DNA of 6,337 bases from Betaproteobacteria bacterium UBA2293 (GTDB lineage Bacteria; Pseudomonadota; Gammaproteobacteria; Burkholderiales; Rhodocyclaceae), in the NCBI GenBank assembly GCA_002345845.1, contig DDWF01000211.1:1-6337 (forward strand), read 5' to 3'. Positions 1 to 4,161 of this stretch are shown here, piece after piece. Below the pieces are notes generated by a model that saw nothing but the letters and a program-made list of their open reading frames with translations, did not search any database and was not told the DNA's origin. Both the position numbers and the translations under genes were made by a program. How positions within the stretch are numbered: position 1 is the stretch's first letter; each line of letters begins with the position of its first letter.

Positions 1-181
1 TGCGCTCGGCTGTCTGCTCGCGGATACGTTGCCGCAGATATTCTGCAAGATCATCCTCGATCATAACCCAGGCGCGCCCGATCTTGGCGGCAGGAATAGT
101 GCCGTCCTCGATCAGTGCCCGCACGGTGGTGGGGTCAGTGGCCAGTAGTTCGGCGGCGGTGTCCAGGGTGTGGGTTTTCAC
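1..181 (-). CDS. Excisionase-like helix-turn-helix DNA-binding protein, partial
   Basis: This is the first 60 codons of a gene that runs off the left edge. The start is taken as GTG (181-179), because no ATG lies nearby in frame and the sequence MKTHTLDTAAELLATDPTTV has the usual opening of this family. Residues about 5-45 form a MerR/excisionase-type winged helix-turn-helix (HTH_17-like): TAAELLATDPTTVRALI, then a turn with IPAAKIGRAWV, then EDDLAEYL. Such proteins bind DNA as phage excisionases or small regulators and often sit beside a tyrosine integrase, which would lie beyond the left edge. The ribosome binding site is weak (AGAAAG about 10 nt upstream). It lies directly downstream of the cassette array in the same direction. 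The fold is fairly sure; the excisionase role is inference. Confidence 0.75.
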   Translation of the reverse strand, partial: MKTHTLDTAAELLATDPTTVRALIEDGTIPAAKIGRAWVMIEDDLAEYLRQRIREQTAER

Positions 182-221
182 TGTTGATCGCTTTCTGTGT
201 GTATTTGTCGGCTTGTTCGGA

Positions 222-259
222 GTTAGGCACCTTTATCGGTGTCTAATATTAAGTTGTGC
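222..259 (-). repeat. Degenerate or truncated terminal attC with short palindrome
   Basis: On the minus strand the methyltransferase reading frame enters an R''-type core, GCACAAC (259-253), which is the complement of the first bases of this same cassette at 1097-1091. No matching GTTRRRY core follows before the excisionase gene. In its place is a short palindrome (plus strand 222-248): GTTAGGCACC, a 6-nt loop TTTATC, then GGTGTCTAA, pairing over about 9 bp with one G-T pair. Both palindrome arms resemble integron cores (GTTAGGC, and TTAGAC preceded by A in place of G). It may be the remnant of a terminal attC or the scar of insertion into a secondary site. It could also act as a weak terminator, although no T tract follows. 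Confidence 0.5.
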
Positions 260-1065
260 GTCAAAATCCGCCATGCGCTTGCTGCCACGCGCGGAACCTG
301 TCCGTTGCCAAGGCAGCGCAGTCTGTCCACCCGCTTGGCCACCCCATAAGCCACTCGACCCACGTCGGGTTCAGTTGGCCAGTCGAGGTCTGCTGCATTC
401 CTTCGAGCTCGGCTATTTGGCTCGCCAGCGTGTCCGCTTTCCCGTTGTGTCGCCCGCCGCACTTCGTCCCAATCGAGGCCGTCGGCGTCATGTACCGCTT
501 CACGGCTGCCGGCAGTCCGTTCCTTGGGTTCGTCGTGTCGAAATTGCCGCGCTTCTCCGCGTCGTTCGCCCTGGGTGTCGGCCACAATCCAGATTCGGTC
601 CCGCTTGTGCGGTGCGCCTGTGTCGTCTGCTCCCAGCACTCCCCATCGCGCATCGAACCCCATCGAGGCCAAGTCCCCGAGAACTCGTTCAAGTTCCCGA
701 GTAGTGAGCATTGGCGAGTTCTCCACAAAGACGAACCGCGGTCGAACTTCGCAAATGATCCGGGCCATTTCCAGCCAAAGCCCGCTGGCTTCTCCGTCAA
801 TTCCTGCGCCCTTCCCGGCTGCGGAAATGTCGGTGCAGGGAAATCCGCCGCTGACAACCTGCACACGTCCGCGCCATGGGTGGCCGTCGAAGGTCCGCAC
901 GTCGTCCCAGATCGGGAAGGCTGGCAACAGTCCGTCGCGTTGCCGAGCGAGCAGCACGCTTCTGGCGTAGGCATCAACTTCAACAGCGCAGACGGTGCGC
1001 CAGCCAAGCAAGTGCCCTCCCAAGATGCCGCCTCCTGCCCCTGCAAAAAGTGCCAACTCATTCAT
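223..1065 (-). CDS. C5-cytosine DNA methyltransferase (cassette gene)
   Basis: This 280-aa enzyme should methylate carbon 5 of cytosine in DNA using S-adenosylmethionine. Motif I FAGAGGG is at residues 7-13, motif IV GGFPC with the catalytic Cys77 at 73-77, motif VI ENS at 115-117, a motif VIII-like HKRDRIWI at 153-160, and the closing motifs IX/X, DRLRCLGNGQVP, at 247-258. The start is ATG 1065-1063, with GGAG five bases upstream. Only about 85 residues (160-245) separate motif VIII from motif IX, so the target-recognition region is short, as in compact phage enzymes. The last 12 or so residues (THNLILDTDKGA) are encoded by attC-like DNA, and the TAA stop lies in a GTTAGGC core. No restriction endonuclease is nearby, so a solitary anti-restriction or epigenetic role is likely (inference). 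The +1 frame is also open throughout. Confidence 0.92.
   Translation of the reverse strand: MNELALFAGAGGGILGGHLLGWRTVCAVEVDAYARSVLLARQRDGLLPAFPIWDDVRTFDGHPWRGRVQVVSGGFPCTDISAAGKGAGIDGEASGLWLEMARIICEVRPRFVFVENSPMLTTRELERVLGDLASMGFDARWGVLGADDTGAPHKRDRIWIVADTQGERRGEARQFRHDEPKERTAGSREAVHDADGLDWDEVRRATQRESGHAGEPNSRARRNAADLDWPTEPDVGRVAYGVAKRVDRLRCLGNGQVPRVAASAWRILTHNLILDTDKGA
261..1061 (-). CDS. Overlapping +1-frame ORF resembling phage methyltransferase-associated protein
   Basis: A 266-codon ORF lies wholly inside the methyltransferase gene in the +1 frame. Its ATG overlaps the methyltransferase start region (ATGAATG), so both could use the same ribosome binding site. Residues about 71-160 include DFPAPTFPQPGRAQELT, FAKFDRGSSLWRTRQCSLL, FSGTWPRWGSMRDGECWE and SGLWPTPRAND. 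Residues 229-264 include LNPTWVEWLMGWPSGWTD and LATDRFRAWQQAHG. I recall these motifs from phage proteins annotated as methyltransferase or methyltransferase-associated. This is more than expected from a chance shadow frame, although long open shadow frames are common in GC-rich DNA. Whether it is translated, or is only DNA shared with a frame-shifted relative, cannot be told from one sequence. Confidence 0.38.
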   Translation of the reverse strand: MSWHFLQGQEAASWEGTCLAGAPSALLKLMPTPEACCSLGNATDCCQPSRSGTTCGPSTATHGADVCRLSAADFPAPTFPQPGRAQELTEKPAGFGWKWPGSFAKFDRGSSLWRTRQCSLLGNLNEFSGTWPRWGSMRDGECWEQTTQAHRTSGTESGLWPTPRANDAEKRGNFDTTNPRNGLPAAVKRYMTPTASIGTKCGGRHNGKADTLASQIAELEGMQQTSTGQLNPTWVEWLMGWPSGWTDCAALATDRFRAWQQAHGGF

Positions 1066-1090
1066 TCGTTCTCCGTAGTTACGTTTTGAC

Positions 1091-1160
1091 GCACAACCCG
1101 TCGTGCGAAGGGACGCGCCGCGATAAAGCCGCGTCGCGCCCCTCCACTCTGTCGTTGGGC
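1091..1160 (-). repeat. attC recombination site of the 108-aa gene cassette
   Basis: This 70-bp site lies between the 108-aa gene stop (1164-1162) and the methyltransferase leader. On the minus strand it opens with R'' GCCCAAC (1160-1154) and closes with R' GTTGTGC (1097-1091). The inner hairpin pairs GGGGCGCG-A-CGCGG with CGCGGCGCGTCCC around a CTTTAT-type loop, with a bulge. R'' is complementary to the first six bases of this cassette (TTGGGC at 1514), and R' gives the start of the methyltransferase cassette. The apical GCGCGGCTTTT / ACGCGGCTTTAT pattern is shared with the site at 2987-3053, which suggests a related origin. Confidence 0.85.
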
Positions 1161-1161
1161 G

Positions 1162-1488
1162 TCACAAACCAGCCCGCTTCCTGAACTCGCCTCTCCACCA
1201 GAACTGCGGGCGCTTGTAGCCTTCCGGTTGTGGCAAGTGTGCGTCGCTCGGCTCAAACTCACCGCGCTCGCCAAGCAGCCATTCCAACGCCTCTCGCGGA
1301 ACAACAACTCCGTCGCCGCCAGGTGCTGATCTGTGCTCAATCAAAACATCCCATGCACAAATCAACCACCCAAGGCGTCGGTGCCATTCGTCGCGGTCGT
1401 CGGTCGCGGTGGTGTCGTGGTCACGCACAGCGCGAATCATCTCCGACGTCAGCGCCAGAGGCATCGATACTGTCACTTCGGTTGCCAT
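1162..1488 (-). CDS. Phage-type hypothetical protein, 108 aa (cassette gene)
   Basis: Function is not recognised. ATG 1488-1486 is preferred over an upstream TTG because AAAGGAG lies five bases before it, 26 bases into the cassette. The protein is soluble with no membrane segment. Residues 13-52 look helical and include DEWHRRLGWLICAWDVLIEH. A middle segment VVPREALEWLLGERGEF (62-78) is followed by an aromatic, basic C-terminus, QFWWRGEFRKRAGL (95-108). The pattern REALxWLLGE followed by WWRxxFR is familiar from short hypothetical proteins in phage early regions. Its TGA lies 2 nt before the attC R'' core, so unlike its neighbours it does not read into the recombination site. Confidence 0.78.
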   Translation of the reverse strand: MATEVTVSMPLALTSEMIRAVRDHDTTATDDRDEWHRRLGWLICAWDVLIEHRSAPGGDGVVVPREALEWLLGERGEFEPSDAHLPQPEGYKRPQFWWRGEFRKRAGL

Positions 1489-1508
1489 CTCATCTCCTTT
1501 CAAGTACC

Positions 1509-1577
1509 GCCCAACCCGGCGGTCAACGCGGACCTTCGCAAGCTGCGCTTGCTCGGCCCGTTACCTCAGCGTTAGGT
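1509..1577 (-). repeat. attC recombination site of the 134-aa gene cassette
   Basis: This 69-bp site has R'' ACCTAAC (1577-1571) and R' GTTGGGC (1515-1509) on the minus strand. The arms GGTAACGGGCCGAGCAAGC and GTCCGCGTTGACCGCC are partly complementary, and the centre GCAAGCGCAGCTTGC is a strong palindrome. R'' extended to GAAACCTAA is the exact complement of the first nine bases of the cassette (TTAGGTTTC at 1956-1948). The 134-aa reading frame continues through 55 of the 69 bases. Confidence 0.88.
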
Positions 1578-1927
1578 TTCTCGTAGTCATGTCTGTAGCC
1601 AGCCAGCATTCGCCGGAAAGCAACTGTCGTGGTAATGCGAAGGCTTCCCTTCCCAAACAATTTCCCGTCCGGGTCTTTCCACTGGCGCGTGTAGAAAATT
1701 CGCTCGGGAAACCGCCCCGGCCTATGAATGCTTTCTACCGTCAGCAGCATTTCGCCGTGAGCGTCCGCCACGCTAATCGCGCCGTCAAAACCATCCGGCT
1801 CGTGCCGCACTCCGGGCCTCCATGTTTCTGTTTTGGTAGGGCCGTCATAGTCAAACAGTTCAACCGTTTCGCGTACAAATGGATATTCAACGCTGTATGT
1901 TTCTGCAACCGCAATTTGTTGTTTCAT
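1523..1927 (-). CDS. Phage-type hypothetical protein, 134 aa (cassette gene)
   Basis: The start is ATG 1927-1925, with the leader GGAGAACGAAATG. An in-frame extension upstream would have to cross the previous attC. Function is unknown. The sequence is soluble and rich in charged beta-type segments: a phage-like core GEMLLTVESIHRPGRFPERI (58-77), then FYTRQWKDPDGKLFGKGSLR (78-97), and FRRMLAGYRHDYE (104-116). This arrangement resembles small conserved proteins I recall from siphophage-type early regions, but I know no activity for it. The final 17 or so residues, from about Lys117, are encoded by the attC. The cassette-free protein probably ended near YRHDYE, and the tail is a consequence of recombination. 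Confidence 0.8.
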   Translation of the reverse strand: MKQQIAVAETYSVEYPFVRETVELFDYDGPTKTETWRPGVRHEPDGFDGAISVADAHGEMLLTVESIHRPGRFPERIFYTRQWKDPDGKLFGKGSLRITTTVAFRRMLAGYRHDYEKPNAEVTGRASAACEGPR

Positions 1928-1950
1928 TTCGTTCTCCGTAGCTCGCCGAA

Positions 1951-2013
1951 ACCTAACCCGGCGTTTGAGTCGGACGCTCCGCAAGCGTCGCGCCGCTCAA
2001 CTCTGCGTTATGC
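1951..2013 (-). repeat. attC recombination site of the 96-aa gene cassette
   Basis: This 63-bp site opens with R'' GCATAAC (2013-2007) and closes with R' GTTAGGT (1957-1951). The arms GAGTTGAGCGGCGCGACGCT and AGCGTCCGACTCAAAC pair with a few unpaired bases around the loop TGCGG, the asymmetry expected of a site folded as single-stranded DNA. R'' is the complement of the cassette's first six bases, TTATGC (2240-2235). The upstream reading frame crosses the whole site and stops at a TAG formed by the first bases of the next cassette. Confidence 0.88.
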
Positions 2014-2243
2014 GTCTGCTCCAGCGCTTCGATTCTCGCTTCCGCCTCGAAGTGTTTGCGGGCATCCCACGTCCTGCCGTTCAAACCATCAACGGCACGC
2101 TTGGCGCGGTACGCCAGAATCAGCATGTTGGCTTGAGTAAGTGCCTGCCCGAGTTCTTCGTAGGTCAGGCACCGCCGGTATTTGTTGCAGGCATCGCCGG
2201 TTTGCGTCATGTACCGCACGGGGCGTCCGCAGCCGCATAACAT
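1953..2243 (-). CDS. Small zinc-ribbon-like phage protein, 96 aa (cassette gene)
   Basis: The N-terminus has Cys3, Cys5, Cys19 and Cys25 (MLCGCGRPVRYM, GDACNKYRRCLTYEEL). This looks like a small metal-binding ribbon; the CNKYxxCxTYEEL pattern is familiar from phage hypothetical proteins. A long charged helix follows (ARKHFEAEARIEALEQ, 61-76). Residues 77-96 are encoded by the attC, and the TAG stop uses bases of the next cassette. The start is uncertain. ATG 2243-2241 straddles the exchange point, so its A and T come from the upstream neighbour. A longer form starts at ATG 2306-2304, overlaps the previous stop as ATGA, and adds 21 residues encoded by the long attC. Function is unknown; nucleic-acid binding is a guess. 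Confidence 0.72.
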   Translation of the reverse strand: MLCGCGRPVRYMTQTGDACNKYRRCLTYEELGQALTQANMLILAYRAKRAVDGLNGRTWDARKHFEAEARIEALEQTHNAELSGATLAERPTQTPG

Positions 2244-2357
2244 TTCTGTCAACACGGACGCTGCGCCAGCGGGCGTCGCGTCCTTCGTAGCGCTCTTGGT
2301 CGTCATGCCTTCGTTCCTACTCGCGTGGGCGCAGCGCCGGTTACATCAACGTTAGAG
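2235..2357 (-). repeat. Long attC recombination site (123 bp)
   Basis: This is the longest site in the array, similar in size to the long repeats of Vibrio superintegrons. On the minus strand R'' is CTCTAAC (2357-2351, preceded by G) and R' is GTTATGC (2241-2235). Aligning one arm with the reverse complement of the other shows the expected pairing: GTAACCGG-CGCTGCGCC against CAACACGGACGCTGCGCC, with one extra base in one arm. The middle holds an ATGA stop/start overlap at 2306-2303. R'' extended to GCTCTAAC is the exact complement of R' of the site at 2620-2677, which starts this cassette. Confidence 0.75.
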
Positions 2358-2596
2358 CGCGCCCTTATTGCGGACGCAAATAATTGCCGCGTGCGTAAAT
2401 CCTTCTGTTGTTTCATGCACACCTTCGCGCATGCCTCGCGCTCTGCCTGTTGCGCCGCTTCCCAGACCTTTCTTGCAAAAGTCAGGTGGTCACAAGCCGC
2501 TACGCCAGACTCTTGCTTGTCGAGCCATTCATCAGCCGCTTCCGCTGGAATTAGCGAGCTATCACTTCCATCAAAAAGTTCGTGCATCGTTGCCAT
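2303..2596 (-). CDS. Phage-type hypothetical protein, 97 aa (cassette gene, EREACAK type)
   Basis: The start ATG 2596-2594 follows AAAGGAGAACCGAA, about 27 bases into the cassette. The protein has an acidic N-terminus (HELFDGSDSS, 5-14), a short helix, and then QQAEREACAKVC (49-60) and FASAIRAR (73-80). The EREACAKxC ... AIRAR arrangement is common in short phage early proteins of unknown function, which normally end close to AIRAR. Here the frame continues for 17 more residues (SNVDVTGAAPTRVGTKA) encoded by the attC. It stops at a TGA overlapping an ATG in frame with the next gene, so the downstream 96-aa protein could be translated by re-initiation. Confidence 0.8.
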   Translation of the reverse strand: MATMHELFDGSDSSLIPAEAADEWLDKQESGVAACDHLTFARKVWEAAQQAEREACAKVCMKQQKDLRTRQLFASAIRARSNVDVTGAAPTRVGTKA

Positions 2597-2619
2597 TTCG
2601 GTTCTCCTTTAATCGTTGG

Positions 2620-2677
2620 CTCTAACTATCCCATCGAGGGGATTCGCTGCGCTCACCCCTCATGGCCGGCGTTATGC
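2620..2677 (-). repeat. attC recombination site of the 97-aa (MLDTND) cassette
   Basis: This is the shortest complete site, 58 bp. R'' is GCATAAC (2677-2671) and R' is GTTAGAG (2626-2620, followed by CC). The interior pairs GGGGTGAGCGCAGCGAATCCCC as a stem with GCGCAGCGA at its tip. The TAA stop of the preceding gene lies within R''. R'' is complementary to TTATGC, the first bases of its cassette at 2992-2987. Confidence 0.8.
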
Positions 2678-2965
2678 GTCGTTGCCAATGGCCGACCCTC
2701 CAGCCGCATTCCAAACGCTCCCCGTGATTGCCGAGACGGTCTCTGTCGGGTCTCGCAGCACGCCGATCTGGTACATCGCCAGCACAATGCGCCTCCGGTC
2801 TTCGCCGCTGGAATGGTCAGGCTCCCACTGGCGCAAAATCTCCAGCAGATCAACCATCGTTGTGCGTAGGCCGTCAATTTCGTCCGCAGCCTTCGCAAGC
2901 ATGGCGTTTTTGCTGTAGCCGGTTCCTACTTCCGTGTGGTGCCTCAAATCATTTGTGTCGAGCAT
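2672..2965 (-). CDS. Phage-type hypothetical protein, 97 aa (cassette gene, MLDTND type)
   Basis: The start ATG 2965-2963 has the leader ACGGAGAACGAAATG, 28 bases after the cassette junction. The protein is probably helical: SKNAMLAKAADEIDGLRTT (18-36) and MVDLLEILRQWEP (37-49). It continues with RRIVLAMYQIGVLRDPTETV (58-77), an arrangement seen in small phage proteins of unknown role. The tail SAITGSVWNAAGGSAIGNDA is low in complexity and ends with TAA formed by the R'' core GCATAAC. There is no signal peptide or membrane segment. Confidence 0.75.
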   Translation of the reverse strand: MLDTNDLRHHTEVGTGYSKNAMLAKAADEIDGLRTTMVDLLEILRQWEPDHSSGEDRRRIVLAMYQIGVLRDPTETVSAITGSVWNAAGGSAIGNDA

Positions 2966-2986
2966 TTCGTTCTCCGTGGTTGCGCC

Positions 2987-3053
2987 GCATAACACGGCGG
3001 TCGTGTGGGACCTGCGCGAAAAGCCGCGCAGGCCCCACACCTAAGCGTTATGC
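2987..3053 (-). repeat. attC recombination site after the zinc-finger gene
   Basis: This 67-bp site has the strongest hairpin of the set. R'' is GCATAAC (3053-3047), R' is GTTATGC (2993-2987), and GTGTGGGGCCTGCGCG pairs with CGCGCAGGTCCCACAC (16 bp with one G-T pair) around GCTTTT. The upstream 66-aa frame ends at TAG inside the site. Extended R'' (GGCATAAC) predicts a cassette beginning TTATGCC. No such start is found upstream, which fits loss of that junction by fusion of two cassettes. Confidence 0.85.
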
Positions 3054-3241
3054 CTCAAGACCAGCCCGGTTCCGTTGCACGGCTTGCACTTCCACGGATA
3101 CGCATACCCGCTGCCGTTGCAGTTCGGACAATCAACTGCGTCCGGGTGCATTTCAAACTTCCGCTGGTTCGCGCATTCGGTTGGCTTGTACGGGTACGCA
3201 CAAACCTTTTCCGCGCTGCATGTTTCGCATCTTCCATTCAT
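3041..3241 (-). CDS. DnaJ-type zinc-finger protein, 66 aa (cassette gene)
   Basis: The ATG (3241-3239) overlaps the TGA of the preceding gene as ATGA, which sets the start and implies translational coupling. The protein holds eight cysteines at 5, 8, 14, 23, 38, 41, 52 and 55. The second half has two CxxCxGxG-type repeats, CPNCNGSG (38-45) and CKPCNGTG (52-59), the zinc-binding pattern of the DnaJ central domain. The first half has CETC (5-8) and further cysteines. Similar short zinc-finger proteins occur in phage early regions; the partner is unknown. The last residues (HNA) and the TAG stop lie in the attC. Confidence 0.82.
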   Translation of the reverse strand: MNGRCETCSAEKVCAYPYKPTECANQRKFEMHPDAVDCPNCNGSGYAYPWKCKPCNGTGLVLRHNA

Positions 3242-3954
3242 GGCTTCTTCGCCTCCATCGCCAAGTAGATTTTCTCCAGCAGCGCCGCCGACAAAACAAA
3301 ATCCCCGCGTGCCAGCATGATGTCGTGTGCCGCTCCGATCATTTCCCGTGTTACCGCCGTCCCGCCAACGCCGAGTTTCTTGAACTCGACCACCCAGACC
3401 CACGGATTCGCGTCGTGCGATTTTTCTCCGTTGATGGACTTCCAAAGGCTCCAGAAGCTGTGGCGCGGATCGCCGAAGGTGTGGCCTTCGTCATTGTGGT
3501 TGTAGTCGATCCATCGGTAATCTGTTTCAGAGACACGCTGCAGCCCAACGCCCTCGGCCTCGGCGTCCTCGCGGCTGATGTAGGCAAGCCGCTCGACACG
3601 GACGGCGACGATCTCCAGCAGGATGCGCGAGGCCCATCGTGGCATGTGGATAGAGGGCCGCCATCCGGCCTCGGTGCGCTCGTCAGTGGCTCGATACAGG
3701 GGCATGATGCCGGCGTCAAAGTCGTGTTTATCGCCTTGCCACGCCTCCCGCACCCAAAGCCGGTCGCCGGTCTGGCCGTAGGGGCAGATGCGGTCTATAA
3801 CGTGCTGCTGCTCTCTGACCAACTCACAGCCGGCCATATCGCAACCAAAATCTGGGTGTTTGCGGTTCTTGTAAATCCGCCGCGTCTGCGTCTTCTGGCC
3901 TTCGAGGATGGCGCGCACCATCGGCGCGCTGAATAGGATCGGGCGCTCTTTCAT
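3238..3954 (-). CDS. Phage ASCH-like conserved protein with C-terminal extension, 238 aa
   Basis: Residues 1-192 match a widespread phage family: an N-terminus KERPILFSAPMVRAILEGQK with KTQTRR (2-26), CPYGQTGDRLWVREAW (57-72), GWRPSIHMPRWASRI (97-111) and a closing DANPWVWVVEFKKL (181-194). The family is often annotated as phage morphogenetic or ASCH-like, a fold linked to RNA or modified-base recognition; its true role is unsettled. Residues 195-238 (starting GVGGTAVTREMIGAAHDIML, ending LEKIYLAMEAKKP) go beyond the usual end. They resemble a separate short phage protein, which suggests a gene fusion. The ATG overlaps the upstream stop (ATGA), and the TGA overlaps the next start in the same way. 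Confidence 0.85.
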   Translation of the reverse strand: MKERPILFSAPMVRAILEGQKTQTRRIYKNRKHPDFGCDMAGCELVREQQHVIDRICPYGQTGDRLWVREAWQGDKHDFDAGIMPLYRATDERTEAGWRPSIHMPRWASRILLEIVAVRVERLAYISREDAEAEGVGLQRVSETDYRWIDYNHNDEGHTFGDPRHSFWSLWKSINGEKSHDANPWVWVVEFKKLGVGGTAVTREMIGAAHDIMLARGDFVLSAALLEKIYLAMEAKKP

Positions 3955-4121
3955 GATGCCCTCGCCTTCAGCATGGCGTTAGAGGTGTTCTTTTCCCAAT
4001 GAAGGCATGCGTGCTCATCCCAGATTGGTGGGTTGCTGTACGATTCAAAGAGTCGTCCGCATTTCGCGCATTTCCACCACCCACGCTCGACGGCCGGCAA
4101 CTTGAAGTCGGTCGGCATCAT
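3951..4121 (-). CDS. Small zinc-ribbon protein, about 56 aa (first cassette gene)
   Basis: The recognisable part is VERGWWKCAKCGRLFESY (11-28) followed by IWDEHACLHW (33-42), giving CxxC plus HxCxH as likely zinc ligands. Function is unknown; similar short proteins occur in phages. The start is uncertain. ATG 4121-4119 is chosen because AGGCGG lies just upstream. GTG at 4154-4152, 7 nt after AGAGG, would add 11 residues. The frame is open back to ATG 4211, which would overlap the 98-aa gene and cross the array boundary. The C-terminal NTSNAM is encoded by an R''-like ACCTCTAAC. The TGA overlaps the next ATG. Confidence 0.62.
   Translation of the reverse strand: MMPTDFKLPAVERGWWKCAKCGRLFESYSNPPIWDEHACLHWEKNTSNAMLKARAS
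3978..3985 (-). repeat. Half attC: orphan R'' core in a fused cassette
   Basis: On the minus strand CCTCTAACGCC sits near the end of the small zinc-ribbon gene. CCTCTAAC is the exact complement of the start of the first cassette at 4169-4162 (GTTAGAGG). The AACGC context is like the R''-L'' side of the complete sites. No closing R' core or inner hairpin follows before the next gene. It is read as the remnant of an attC that was deleted, joining the zinc-ribbon gene to the ASCH-like gene. Confidence 0.5.
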
Positions 4122-4161
4122 TCCGCCTGTGGCAAATTTCTTCGTAGTGTCCACCGTCACG

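Noticed and set aside
222..275. Promoter for the excisionase gene (TTGACG on the minus strand near 264-259)
   Set aside because: The best -10-like candidate, GATAAA, is about 21 bases away and no properly spaced TATAAT-like box is present, so it is not supported.
84..1089. Several plus-strand ORFs over the methyltransferase gene
   Set aside because: They oppose the conserved methyltransferase motifs and show no recognisable domains or good ribosome binding sites.
1091..3053. attC hairpins read as Rho-independent terminators
   Set aside because: They have no following T tracts. They carry paired GTTRRRY/RYYYAAC ends, which terminators do not need, and the genes appear to form one transcript.
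3355..3385. Possible attC remnant (GGTAACACGG) where the ASCH-like protein meets its tail
   Set aside because: It shares a few bases with the complement of an R' region, but no partner core or hairpin was found. The match is too short to claim.
2728..3936. 402-codon plus-strand ORF
   Set aside because: It lies opposite the ASCH-like and zinc-finger genes and crosses an attC. It shows no family motif, while the minus strand has recognisable proteins with ribosome binding sites. It is a GC-rich shadow frame.
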